From Balneola sp. (GTDB taxonomy: Bacteria; Bacteroidota; Rhodothermia; Balneolales; Balneolaceae), in the NCBI GenBank assembly GCA_002720745.1, contig PBJO01000003.1, positions 6,492 to 61,110 of the forward strand: DNA of 54,619 nt. The letters run 5' to 3'. Below the pieces are notes generated by a model. It was not told where the DNA came from, ran no database searches, and saw only the letters and a list, made by a program, of their open reading frames with translations. Positions 28,262 to 37,595 of the stretch are shown here, piece after piece (position 1 is the stretch's first letter; each line of letters opens with the position of its first letter). The translations under genes and the position numbers were made by a program.

Positions 28262-28334
28262 GAACCGGTAGCTCAGTTGGTAGAGCAACTGCCTTTTAAG
28301 CCGTGGGTCGTGGGTTCGAGTCCCACCCGGTTCA
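28262..28334 (+). tRNA. tRNA-Lys (anticodon TTT)
   Basis: A 73-nt cloverleaf. Acceptor GAACCGG pairs with CCGGTTC, discriminator A, D arm GCTC/GAGC, anticodon loop CTTTTAA, and T arm GTGGG-TTCGAGT-CCCAC. CCA is not encoded. The anticodon stem ACTGC/GCCGT has a T29-C41 mismatch; all other stems pair fully. Confidence 0.95.
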
Positions 28335-28447
28335 CTTTCATTTGTTCTTGAATATGCAAAATCAGTAATTGCAAAAAAATAGTGCCAAAAGTTAATCAAG
28401 CAAAAGCACTGCTGAATTTTTCAAAACAAACTGACTCTCTCTTGACC

Positions 28448-28482
28448 AACCCCGTTCGCTTGAAACCGGACGGGGTTTTTTT
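28448..28482 (+). terminator. Intrinsic terminator after tRNA-Lys
   Basis: CCCCGTTCG pairs with CGGACGGGG around CTTGAAAC, followed by seven T (28476-28482). It lies about 110 bp past the tRNA and before the FtsB/DivIC gene. Confidence 0.85.
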
Positions 28483-28536
28483 ATGTGTTAAACAATAAAA
28501 TGATGTATTTTACTTGTTGAATTATCATCTTATCCT

Positions 28537-28842
28537 ATGAATGTCGAACTTTTTAATCCACTACGATGGAATAAAAAAATCCTGCTAGGCCTTTTGGGAC
28601 TGGTCATTATAATTTGGTTTTTATTTATCGATGTCTACAGTCTTAAAATACGCTGGGAATTAGCTCAGCAAAAAAAAGAACTTATTCAAAAAACTGAAAA
28701 GCTAAAAAATGAGGCTGAAATATTAGAGCAGAATATTCAAAAGCTTGAAAACAACCCTGATCTTATTGAAAAGATTGCACGAGAAGAATATGGAATGAAG
28801 AAACCAGGGGAAAGGGTGTATATAATTAAAAAGAAAGAGTAA
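28537..28842 (+). CDS. FtsB/DivIC-family septum formation initiator
   Basis: 101 residues: a short cytoplasmic N-terminus, one membrane helix (about 16-36), then a charged coiled coil (38-75, rich in Gln, Lys, Glu) and the conserved tail NPDLIEKIAREEYGMKKPGE. This is the layout of the bitopic divisome protein that bridges FtsQ/DivIB and FtsL. It precedes the ROK kinase gene by 21 bp. Gene name (ftsB or divIC) depends on lineage use. Confidence 0.88.
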   Translation: MNVELFNPLRWNKKILLGLLGLVIIIWFLFIDVYSLKIRWELAQQKKELIQKTEKLKNEAEILEQNIQKLENNPDLIEKIAREEYGMKKPGERVYIIKKKE

Positions 28843-28863
28843 TTATTCGTACAATTTACGCAC

Positions 28864-29808
28864 ATGAAAGCTATAGCAATTGACTTAGGTGGAACTAATA
28901 TTAAAGCAGCCGTTATAGATCAAGATCTCGGTATTATAGAACAAAGCTCAACTCCAACACATGCAGAGTTGGGTAAAGAACATTTACTAGATCGTATTGC
29001 TGGGGTCGTAATGGAGCTACCCAAAAAAGATGAGGTAGTCGGAATAGGAATGGGGCTCCCTGGAATGGTTAGTCTTGATCAAACCACAGTTCACTATCCT
29101 CCCAATCTACCTTATTTGGATGGAGTTAATGCCGCGCAAGAAGTCTATTCCCGAACGCATTTAGCTTGTAAAATCGAAAATGATGCAAATATTGCCGCCC
29201 TTGGCTCCTTACATTTCGGAGAGGGTAAGGGGCATGATAATTTCATCATGCTCACCCTTGGTACAGGCGTTGGCGGCGGAATCATCATTAACCGGCAATT
29301 ATTCAAAGGATCTAAAGGTATGGCAGGAGAATTAGGTCATATCATCCTAGATTATCACGGACCGCTTTCAAACAGCGTTACTCGAGGAACAATTGAGAGC
29401 TACCTAGGCCAGCGCTTTTTAAGCCGGTTTGCTATGGACATGATTACCCAACACCCGAATAATTACCTTTATCAAAAATTTAACAAAGATTTTGATAAGC
29501 TCGAGCCAGTTGACTTGACCCAAGCTGCCAATGGAGGCAATGACTTGGCTATCGAAATCTTAGCAAAAGCAGGCCAGCGACTTGGATATGCCATCATCAA
29601 CTACACCCACATGATGGATATTCGAACTTATGTGCTCAGCGGTGGGGTTTCTAAGGCTGGTGAATGGCTTTTCCAACCCGCAAGAGAGATTGTCAAAAAG
29701 CATATGATGCCCCCCTTTCAAGAGGGCTTTGAAATTATCTATGAAGATCTGGGTAATGATAGCTCACTACTTGGGGCTGCTGCATTAGCTTTTGATTCGT
29801 TCGGTTAG
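28864..29808 (+). CDS. ROK-family sugar kinase (glucokinase-like) lacking the zinc motif
   Basis: 314 residues. The ATP-binding start IDLGGTNIKAAV, GMGLPGMV, ENDANIAALG (catalytic Asp), and TLGTGVGGGIIINRQLF are typical of ROK kinases. ELGHI supplies the histidine that normally binds zinc, but the expected CxCGxxGCxE motif is replaced by GPLSNSVTRGTIESYLG with no cysteine. Other ROK residues, including LSGGV, remain, so it is probably an active sugar kinase without structural zinc. Glucose is the likely substrate by family, not proven. It follows the divisome gene closely and precedes lptD. Confidence 0.87.
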   Translation: MKAIAIDLGGTNIKAAVIDQDLGIIEQSSTPTHAELGKEHLLDRIAGVVMELPKKDEVVGIGMGLPGMVSLDQTTVHYPPNLPYLDGVNAAQEVYSRTHLACKIENDANIAALGSLHFGEGKGHDNFIMLTLGTGVGGGIIINRQLFKGSKGMAGELGHIILDYHGPLSNSVTRGTIESYLGQRFLSRFAMDMITQHPNNYLYQKFNKDFDKLEPVDLTQAANGGNDLAIEILAKAGQRLGYAIINYTHMMDIRTYVLSGGVSKAGEWLFQPAREIVKKHMMPPFQEGFEIIYEDLGNDSSLLGAAALAFDSFG

Positions 29809-29884
29809 TCTAGAGCTTATATGACGGTCTTCGGTGGTTTTCTTCAGATAAATATATTTAAAACTGCCTCTGATATTAATTATT

Positions 29885-29893
29885 AGGAGCCAC
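29885..29893 (+). promoter_or_regulatory. Ribosome binding site deciding the lptD GTG start
   Basis: AGGAG at 29885-29889, four bases before GTG at 29894. It supports the GTG start, which is also the point where the signal peptide begins. Confidence 0.6.
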
Positions 29894-32620
29894 GTGCAAC
29901 TGCTTCTTAAGCGACATAAAACCATTATTTATTTACTCTTAACCTTCCTGCTGTTAGGAATTCAAAATGGCTATAGCCAAATACGAAATTTGCAGCTTCA
30001 AGACCAAGGATCTGGCAGTTCATCCTCCAATACCCTCACCGGACTAAACATGAGCACATCCGAGGGATCAGTACAGGGAGGAAGCACCGAAAATGCAGTT
30101 AAATTTCAAGCGGATGATTCCCTCATTGTTCAACTAAGAAAAGGACGTAAAGCCTTTTTATACGGAATGGCAAAAATTACTCATACATCCGGGACTTTGA
30201 TATCAGGGCAAATTACCATGAATTTAGACTCAACTACAGTAGAAGCTAGGGCTTCGAATTTTAAAGATAGCCTTGGAATGCCTTTGTTACGAATGGGTGA
30301 GGACGAAATAAAAAGTACCCGAATTCTATTTAATTATAATAGTAGTCGAGGAAAATTCGAGGACGCACAAATTAACGTGAGCGATGGCTTACTCATAGGT
30401 TCCAAAATTAAAAATGTAAACGAATCTGAAGTATTCATTCAAGATGGTATTTACTCTACTTGTCCGCCAGATTATTTATACTATTATTTAGAGGCCAAGC
30501 AGATGAAGATAGTGGATGAGGAAGAAATATTTTTTACCAATGCCCGACTCTATGTTTTAGACATACCTTACCCTTTTGTACTGCCATTTGGGTATGTTCC
30601 AGCTCAAATAGATAAAAACCGCTCTGGTATTTTAACACCTACTTATGTATTCGATGCCCAGACTTCTAAGGGTATTGGTTTGCATAATTTGGGTTGGTTT
30701 CAATACATCAATGATTATCTAACCACAACTCTAAGTGCGGATATTTTTACTTCGGGCACCTATTATGCCAATAACTCTACACAATACCGAGTCGGGGATC
30801 GGTTTAATGGGGCTATTACCCTTGGCTATTCTAGAGACCAAGGTTTAGAGCCAACCGATCCAGATTTTACCACCCAAATTAATAAGTCACTTGGAATCCA
30901 ACATCGGCAAACTATTTCACCCTATGCGAGTATTTCGGCCAATGTTAATTTAAGGACTGCAGACTTCTTCTCGCAAAATTCCTTCAACATTGAAGACCGT
31001 GCAAAGACCAGTTCTACCTCCAGGATAGCGTATAACTATCGCGACCCTGAAGGATTATTTACTTTTAGTACAAATGCAAGTATGGTTCAGAATTTTTTCA
31101 ATAATTCAACCAGTTTAGATGGCCCAGGTTTTACATTCTCGACAAAAACACTGAGTCCATTCCAATCCGCACTGAGAAACAATCCAAAATGGTATGAAAG
31201 TATTTCACTACGATACAATAACCGTTTCGATAGTAATTTCGACTATCGCCCAACCAATGCCGATAGCGCAACTATTGGCTTCTTGGATGCATTTTTATCG
31301 CCAAGCAATTATCGCGAAGCGACAGGAAATAATGAGTATATACAGTTGGGTTTAAAACAAAGCGCTAATATTACAGTGGGTAAGATTCTGAACTCACCCT
31401 ATATCAATTCTTCTGTAGGTGTACAGATAAATGAATTTTGGTATCCTAGCTCCACAACAAAGAAATTTGATAAGGAAACAAATAAAGTCATTGAAGAAAA
31501 AAATCAAGGTTTTGTCGCTGGACGTGATTTTTCAGCTTCGCTGAGTTTTTCTACCACATTGTATGGTACATCCCCCCGTAAAATTGGGAACTTTGAAGGT
31601 CTTCGTCATACTTTACGCCCATCCATAAGTTTTGGGTATCGACCCGATTTTAGTAATCCAAGATGGGGATATTTTAAAGAGGTTATTTCCGATACTCTTG
31701 GTAGTACACAGGTATATAGTATTTTTGAGAATGAAATCTACAGAGGCCCTTCTGCTGGGGAGCAAAAAGCTATGAGTATTAGTATTCAAAATATTCTTGA
31801 GACTAAGCTTGTAAAAAGAGATAGCACCGGGGAAATCAGTGTGCGAAAAATAAAACTAATTGATAATCTATCTTTAAATACATCTTACAATTTTGCCGCT
31901 GATAGTTTACATCTAAGTCCCCTTAGTGCTTCGATGAGTTCTAGCAGTTTAAAAGGTGTGCGTCTGAATATTCGCGCTAATTTTTCTTTCTATCAAAGAG
32001 ATTCACTCGGCAGATACTACGATCAATTGTATCTAAAAACTGGTCCTAAATTAGCGCGAATGGAAAATTTTCGATTTACTGCTAGTACTAGCTTTAGAGG
32101 GGGAGGAAACGTTATAGTGCCGATTACTCCCAAATATCAAAAACAATATGATCCATTTGCACAGGGATATTTTAACCCAATCGACGTAGCCTTTGGAGAG
32201 CAGCCTGTGATTCCATTTAATTCGCCATGGAGTTTCAACCTTAATTTTAGCTATTCATGGAGATATAGACATAAAAACGACCCCTTAGAAACAGCCACCC
32301 TCAATGCGCAAAGTATTAGCTTCAATTTAACTCCTAAATGGCGTTTTGGGACCACTCTTGGCTATGATTTTATACAAAAAGAACTTACTCCTTCACAATT
32401 TTCATTATACCGAAACTTGGAGTGTTGGGATTTATCTTTTCAAATTAGTCCTTTTGGAGATTATCAATACTATTTCTTTCGCCTAAGTGTAAATAACTCA
32501 CAGATTCAGTCACTATTCCAGAAATTACCGGTTCTAAAAAACTTAGAACGAAGTTCTTCACCAACAGGACGATCTGGACGTTCGAGTGGGGGTAGATTTC
32601 CTGGCAGTACTAGTTTTTAG
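29894..32620 (+). CDS. lptD: LPS-assembly outer-membrane protein LptD (Bacteroidota type)
   Basis: 908 residues starting at a GTG with a good ribosome binding site. Signal sequence to about residue 28 (GIQNGYSQ), an LptA/OstA-like jellyroll region (about 60-200, KFQADDSLIVQLRKGRKAFLYG and following), then the transition ISTCPPDY-like IYSTCPPDYLYYYLEAKQMK and the block YPFVLPFGYVPAQ that is typical of Bacteroidota LptD. From about 210 an alternating beta-barrel pattern runs to the end, closing with a Gly/Ser/Arg-rich tail. It inserts lipopolysaccharide into the outer leaflet with LptE, which is not seen here. Confidence 0.85.
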   Translation: MQLLLKRHKTIIYLLLTFLLLGIQNGYSQIRNLQLQDQGSGSSSSNTLTGLNMSTSEGSVQGGSTENAVKFQADDSLIVQLRKGRKAFLYGMAKITHTSGTLISGQITMNLDSTTVEARASNFKDSLGMPLLRMGEDEIKSTRILFNYNSSRGKFEDAQINVSDGLLIGSKIKNVNESEVFIQDGIYSTCPPDYLYYYLEAKQMKIVDEEEIFFTNARLYVLDIPYPFVLPFGYVPAQIDKNRSGILTPTYVFDAQTSKGIGLHNLGWFQYINDYLTTTLSADIFTSGTYYANNSTQYRVGDRFNGAITLGYSRDQGLEPTDPDFTTQINKSLGIQHRQTISPYASISANVNLRTADFFSQNSFNIEDRAKTSSTSRIAYNYRDPEGLFTFSTNASMVQNFFNNSTSLDGPGFTFSTKTLSPFQSALRNNPKWYESISLRYNNRFDSNFDYRPTNADSATIGFLDAFLSPSNYREATGNNEYIQLGLKQSANITVGKILNSPYINSSVGVQINEFWYPSSTTKKFDKETNKVIEEKNQGFVAGRDFSASLSFSTTLYGTSPRKIGNFEGLRHTLRPSISFGYRPDFSNPRWGYFKEVISDTLGSTQVYSIFENEIYRGPSAGEQKAMSISIQNILETKLVKRDSTGEISVRKIKLIDNLSLNTSYNFAADSLHLSPLSASMSSSSLKGVRLNIRANFSFYQRDSLGRYYDQLYLKTGPKLARMENFRFTASTSFRGGGNVIVPITPKYQKQYDPFAQGYFNPIDVAFGEQPVIPFNSPWSFNLNFSYSWRYRHKNDPLETATLNAQSISFNLTPKWRFGTTLGYDFIQKELTPSQFSLYRNLECWDLSFQISPFGDYQYYFFRLSVNNSQIQSLFQKLPVLKNLERSSSPTGRSGRSSGGRFPGSTSF

Positions 32621-32660
32621 TTTCATTGTTAAAAAAGCCAGCAATGTAGGGTAAGACCGG

Positions 32661-33260
32661 CTACATCTTATGCATTTTGGCTAAATATTTCACTACATAC
32701 TTACCAATTACATCAAACTCTAGATTTACATTATCCCCTTCTCTTTTGATGGATAAATTAGTGTGCTTCCATGTGTATGGGATGATAGCTACACGAAATG
32801 TATCAACCAAGTCTTCCGCTATTGTTAAACTAATCCCATCCACTGTAATACTACCTCGGCCCACAATCATATCCTGGTAGTCTTTATCGAGAGCTATATC
32901 AATTAGCCATCCAGTCTTTTCGGGTACAATGCGAATAATCTTCGCTACTATGTCTACATGTCCTTGAACCAGATGTCCTTCTATGCCTTTTTGTAAAGTC
33001 ATAGAACGTTCTAAATTTACCAAAGTATCTACTTTGAACTCAGAAATTGTAGTCTTTCTCAAGGTTTCTTCTATGCTCTGAATCGTGAAACTATGATCAT
33101 CAAATGCTACTACAGTATGGCACGCTCCATTTATTGAAATACTTTCATCAATATGACAATCACCAGCAAATGAACAGACTATTTTAGTTTCCTGACCTCC
33201 ATTAGGGATATCATGAACAGCACTAATCCGTCCCATTTCTTCAATTATTCCAGTAAACAC
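32661..33260 (-). CDS. ribE: Riboflavin synthase alpha chain
   Basis: 199 residues starting MFTGIIEEMGRI. Two lumazine-binding repeats are visible: SISINGACHTVVAFDDHSFTI in the first and GRGSITVDGISLTIAEDL in the second. It converts two molecules of dimethylribityllumazine to riboflavin. It follows ribD on the same strand after 89 bp. No FMN riboswitch is seen upstream of either gene. Confidence 0.95.
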   Translation of the reverse strand: MFTGIIEEMGRISAVHDIPNGGQETKIVCSFAGDCHIDESISINGACHTVVAFDDHSFTIQSIEETLRKTTISEFKVDTLVNLERSMTLQKGIEGHLVQGHVDIVAKIIRIVPEKTGWLIDIALDKDYQDMIVGRGSITVDGISLTIAEDLVDTFRVAIIPYTWKHTNLSIKREGDNVNLEFDVIGKYVVKYLAKMHKM

Positions 33261-33349
33261 AGTTGTAATTTAAATTGTAATGTTAAATTTTTCTTTTTGG
33301 TAATCAGAGCGCAGATGCTTTGCTAAAATAAAATATCTTATAAATAGTT

Positions 33350-34501
33350 CTATCTGTACCCAGTTAACAGCATATCTTCACCTATTTGTTGCCATGTTAC
33401 CTCTTTCAATACACATATATCACGCATAGCAAATATGTCAAGATTAATAATAGATCGAATACCATTACCTAACAGTTTAGGAGCCAGAAACAATTCCACC
33501 TTATCTACTAAACCTTCGCGTAAAAGTGCCGAACCAAGCTGTTGTCCTGCTTCTACCAAGATGGACTGTACTCCGATGGAATCAAGAGCAGAAATAGCTT
33601 CTCTTAAGTCTACATGTCCCTCTTTTTTGGCAACCTGAATAATATTACCTCTGAAATAATTATGCTTCATAAGTTTTATCATCGGATCTGTATAGTCTAA
33701 GGAAGCCTCTTTATTCCAAGTTATGACAGTTGTTTTCGCCTCATGTTTATCGGAAAAAAGATGCAGTTCTCTTGGTAAGCTAAAAGGGCCATCTAAGACT
33801 ACTCGCATAGGTTGGCGGCCACGTACATGACGAACGGTTAGTTTTGGGTTATCGGCCATGGCTGTTTGACGGCCAATCATTATGGCATCATAATAAGAGC
33901 GCCACTCATGTACTTTCTTTCTAGCGGCTTTACCTGTAATCCATTGAGAATCTCCATTGGCAGCTGCCATAAAGCCATCCACTGTTTGAGCAATTTTTAG
34001 CGTTACAAATGGCCGCCCAAATCGTTGGGCATGATTAAAAAACTCATTTAGCTGTTCCGCCTCTTGCTCAAGTACACCTAGTCTAACATCAATACCATGG
34101 GCTCTAAGTTTTTCAATACCACTTCCATTAACCAGAGGATTAGGATCTTTCTGCGCAATAACCACTCGCTTTATAGGAAGGGAAGCAAGTAAATCCGCGC
34201 AAGGTGGTGTTTTACCATGATGTGAACAGGGTTCTAAGGTAACATATACCGTTGCATCTTTTAATGCGTCAGGTGTCTCTACTGAATGTACTGCCTCAAC
34301 TTCAGCATGCGCACCACCATATTTTTTATGATATCCTGCGCCTACTCGATGCCCATGTACATCTACAATAACACAACCTACCAGAGGATTTGGTGAAACT
34401 TTACCCCTTCCCTTTAATGCTAAATCGAGTGCATGTTGCATAAAAAAAGAATCTCGTTCTCGCGAGTCTTCCTGCGACGGTATATTCCTTTTCTTTGTCA
34501 T
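33350..34501 (-). CDS. ribD: Bifunctional riboflavin deaminase/reductase
   Basis: 383 residues. The N-terminal zinc deaminase has GGAHAEVEAV and LEPCSHHGKTPPCADLL, supplying H, E and two C ligands. The C-terminal reductase domain has KIAQTVDGFMAAANGDSQWITG and LVEAGQQLGSALL. It carries out the second and third steps of riboflavin synthesis from GTP. The first 20 or so residues (MTKKRNIPSQEDSRERDS) are an unusual charged leader; MQHALDLALKGRGK would be a typical start, so an internal ATG is possible. Confidence 0.95.
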   Translation of the reverse strand: MTKKRNIPSQEDSRERDSFFMQHALDLALKGRGKVSPNPLVGCVIVDVHGHRVGAGYHKKYGGAHAEVEAVHSVETPDALKDATVYVTLEPCSHHGKTPPCADLLASLPIKRVVIAQKDPNPLVNGSGIEKLRAHGIDVRLGVLEQEAEQLNEFFNHAQRFGRPFVTLKIAQTVDGFMAAANGDSQWITGKAARKKVHEWRSYYDAIMIGRQTAMADNPKLTVRHVRGRQPMRVVLDGPFSLPRELHLFSDKHEAKTTVITWNKEASLDYTDPMIKLMKHNYFRGNIIQVAKKEGHVDLREAISALDSIGVQSILVEAGQQLGSALLREGLVDKVELFLAPKLLGNGIRSIINLDIFAMRDICVLKEVTWQQIGEDMLLTGYR

Positions 34502-34565
34502 CTCAATTATTAGAAAAGGGGTGAAAATGTAGTCCTCATCCCTTTACATAAAAATAATAATAGAG

Positions 34566-36335
34566 TTACTGCAATAGAACAAATCGATTATCGATGATGT
34601 CAGCTTCGTCCTTTAGTTGCGTAATCCATACACTTAAATATTCATTATTTAATTCTTGCTCGAGTTGCTGACGAATATTTTCAAAGGTATCTGGGGTAGT
34701 AGCTGCCAAATTAGGATTCGTCTTGTTAGTTAAATGCAGTACATACACGGCACTTTCACCTGCAATCGGTCCAGAGCGTTCATCCACATCCATGCTAAAT
34801 GCATAACCAATAACTTCTGGCTCTCTACCAGCTCCTCTTAAAACTGTATTATTCGCTGATACATTGGGTACCGACTCTAAAGTTTTACCTGTTGCTTCGC
34901 TCAATGAAATCATATCATTATGTTGAGTAAGCCATTCTTGAATCTGTGCCTTCAGAACTTCTTTTCGTTTTTCAGTGCGCACAGCCGCCTCCAGTTGCGA
35001 ACGAACATCCTCAAAAGGTCGAAAACCTTCTTCAGTTACTTCAATCAATTCTAAAATAATTAATTCATTACTTAGCTCTATAGGCGAAGAGATATCTCCC
35101 GCGTCAGAACGAGACAAAAAATCTAAAACTTGTTGAGAGTTTCCTAATCCAGAAATAAAGGTATTCCCGTCCGTGGCGAATATACTCCCAATTGAAAGTT
35201 CTGCTCTATTTGCTTCTTCAATGAAATCATTTTCCTCAGCAAAATACTGAAATTCGTCGGCTTTCTCACCTGCTTCGTTCAATGTCGCAGGAAGAGCTTC
35301 ATAAATTCGAGACATTACCGCGAACTGAATTTTATTTCTGTCTTCGCTAATATTTTTTATTATAGCAGCATAAGTACCTAAATCAAGTACCTCAGTAACT
35401 TCACCCACAGCAACAGATAAAACAGCTTCATATTCTTCCCGAAGCTCATCTTTGTCAACTAGAACCCCATTGAAAGGAGTACTAGACTGCTGCAAAACCA
35501 AGAATATAGAATCGCTTTCAGCGATTGCAAAGTCAGTACGTAGATTTTCTAACTCTTCGCGAATGATTGCTGAGTCCTCTGAAGTAGGTAATGTGCTGAA
35601 TCGAACATAATTGGCACGATAGGATTTTTCTTGTGTAAACAGCTCTTTATTTGCGTTGTAATAAGAATACAAGTCCATGTCTGGTATTTTAATGGTGCTA
35701 TCATTCACATCACTATAAGGAAAACGCAGATATTCTAATTCTGCAAAAGTATTACGCCACACAAATTCTCGTTCTATCTCGGTTTGAGTAACCTGTAGAC
35801 CAGAAGTAATGTAATTACTTAGCTTTTCTTGACGCCTTTTTTGTCGCAGCTGCAATTCAATAGCAATTGCTTCTTGAGAATATTGTTCATCCGATAATAC
35901 ATTTTGAATCATAAAGGGATCGATGGTTCCATCTTCCCGTTGAAAATACTGACGTATTAAAGGATCAGGATTTTCTCCATATACCATATCTAACAATTCA
36001 TCATCGGTAACCGTTATTCCAAGCTCGTCCATTTTTTGATCGAGCAGCTTAGCACTAACTATTTCTTCCCAAACTTGCGACTCATATGCCGCCCTTAATT
36101 CAGAATTCATACTTTGGCCTGTTTGCTGACTATATGCATTTGAATAGTATTGAACTCGACCATTATACTCCTCATAACTTATGGGCTCACCATTAACCGA
36201 ACCAAGGGAGCTAGGCCCCTTCATTAAGGCATTTGGATCAAATACGTCCATAACTACCCATAAAAGTCCAAAAGATCCTATTAGAATCCACAAAATAATA
36301 CCGGTGTTATCTCTAAATTTAGTCATTACACCCAT
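34566..36335 (-). CDS. PpiD/SurA-like periplasmic folding factor, membrane-anchored
   Basis: 589 residues with an N-terminal membrane anchor (TGIILWILIGSFGLLWVVM) and then a SurA-N/PpiD-like chaperone region (GSVNGEPISYEEYNGRVQYY, ELLDMVYGENPDPLIRQYF). The PpiD layout is clear. The central part does not show the parvulin signature (no recognisable GGDLG-type motif), although SRSDAGDISSPIELSNELIILELIE resembles a parvulin C-terminal strand. It probably helps fold outer-membrane and exported proteins in the periplasm. A PPIase activity should not be assumed. Confidence 0.82.
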   Translation of the reverse strand: MGVMTKFRDNTGIILWILIGSFGLLWVVMDVFDPNALMKGPSSLGSVNGEPISYEEYNGRVQYYSNAYSQQTGQSMNSELRAAYESQVWEEIVSAKLLDQKMDELGITVTDDELLDMVYGENPDPLIRQYFQREDGTIDPFMIQNVLSDEQYSQEAIAIELQLRQKRRQEKLSNYITSGLQVTQTEIEREFVWRNTFAELEYLRFPYSDVNDSTIKIPDMDLYSYYNANKELFTQEKSYRANYVRFSTLPTSEDSAIIREELENLRTDFAIAESDSIFLVLQQSSTPFNGVLVDKDELREEYEAVLSVAVGEVTEVLDLGTYAAIIKNISEDRNKIQFAVMSRIYEALPATLNEAGEKADEFQYFAEENDFIEEANRAELSIGSIFATDGNTFISGLGNSQQVLDFLSRSDAGDISSPIELSNELIILELIEVTEEGFRPFEDVRSQLEAAVRTEKRKEVLKAQIQEWLTQHNDMISLSEATGKTLESVPNVSANNTVLRGAGREPEVIGYAFSMDVDERSGPIAGESAVYVLHLTNKTNPNLAATTPDTFENIRQQLEQELNNEYLSVWITQLKDEADIIDNRFVLLQ

Positions 36336-36495
36336 GGCATGTTTCCTCTTTGTTGAACGATTAAATTGATGTTTATATCAACCGAAGTTTAATTGTAAAG
36401 CTATGTACCAGAAAAATACAATAACAAGACTAAAAATATACGCCAATACCACGGTAATTAAAAGTTAATCCAAACATATCCATCTAAGATTAAAC

Positions 36496-37428
36496 TTAAA
36501 ACACCTCGATGAATCGCAAGTGTTTTAGATATCGTTCAGGATTCTCATCAATTGCCTTAATTAACTTGTTCAAACTGTAGGAAAGCGAATCCACATTTTT
36601 ATAAAATGACCGGTCATTTAAAAATAAACCCAGACTACCCTCACCCTGATCGATTTTTTTTAATACCGAATTCAGCGTGACAGATATTGTCGATAACTCT
36701 GTTGTTAAACGACTCATTTCTACACTTAAAACTTCTAAGTTTTTAATACTTTGCTCAATAGAGGTCCTAGAATTATCACTCAAATCCTCAATGGTTTCCA
36801 AACTTCGTTTAGCCGAACCAATCATATCATTTAAATCATCGCTATTGGATTTAACAGCATCGAGCAGATAATCACTTGTTTGTTTCACATTAGATACTGC
36901 AATACCTACATCTGAAGATGACTGTTTATTTAAAAAATCAAGTGCTCGTAATTTTTCATTAAGCAAGGTAATAGTTACTGCGACCGAGTCACTAATTGCC
37001 GTGCCTCGATTAGTGAATGTATTTAAAAGACCCTCTTTTTGAATACCTTTCAAAAAAGAACCCCATTTTAGAAACTCTGAGGAATTTGATCTAATTATCC
37101 GAATAGTTGAGGAACCTAAAAAATCCGGTGATGCTAACTGTGCCATAGACCCTATAGGTAACTGGATATCTTCAGTAATATTCAAAGTGATTAAGGCACT
37201 GTCTTCTTGAACTAAATATTGCATTTCCCGAACCGTTCCAATCTTAAACCCGTTTAAATAAACATTACTCCCTCTTATCAATCCCTCAACGCTATCAAAT
37301 TTTGTATACAAGACCTTCACTTGAGAAAAAATGGGCTCATCTTTCATAATCCTAAAACCCATATACCCGACGATTAGGGCTAGTAGTACCACTAATCCAA
37401 TTTTTAATTCATTACTAACTTTTCCCAC
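36496..37428 (-). CDS. MlaD/Mce-family lipid transport protein
   Basis: From GTG 37428 the protein has 310 residues and begins GKVSNELKIGLVVLLALIVGYMGF, the usual MlaD anchor. A TTG at 37467 in the same frame would add 13 residues and is less likely. The MCE domain follows (VKVLYTKFDSVEGLIRGSNVYLNGFKIGTV), then a long helical region (about 150-290) with heptad-like spacing. In Mla systems MlaD forms a hexamer that binds phospholipid in the periplasm with the MlaFE transporter. Third gene of the leftward mlaE-mlaF-mlaD set; a 167-bp gap precedes it. Confidence 0.87.
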   Translation of the reverse strand: MGKVSNELKIGLVVLLALIVGYMGFRIMKDEPIFSQVKVLYTKFDSVEGLIRGSNVYLNGFKIGTVREMQYLVQEDSALITLNITEDIQLPIGSMAQLASPDFLGSSTIRIIRSNSSEFLKWGSFLKGIQKEGLLNTFTNRGTAISDSVAVTITLLNEKLRALDFLNKQSSSDVGIAVSNVKQTSDYLLDAVKSNSDDLNDMIGSAKRSLETIEDLSDNSRTSIEQSIKNLEVLSVEMSRLTTELSTISVTLNSVLKKIDQGEGSLGLFLNDRSFYKNVDSLSYSLNKLIKAIDENPERYLKHLRFIEVF

Positions 37429-37595
37429 AATAATAATGCATTTTTTTGAAATCGTTATCTTTAACAATCATTATGTAAAAGATACAAGTAAAAATATACC
37501 ATCAAAGAAATAGCTTACATTAAACAAAGAATTTTAAACTGTAAACATAGAAAACTTGGTACATCGTTCAATGCTTATTCGACAAATTAAAACAA

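Noticed and set aside
33260-33349. FMN riboswitch before ribE
   Set aside because: The spacer is only 89 bp and shows none of the conserved RFN element pairings.
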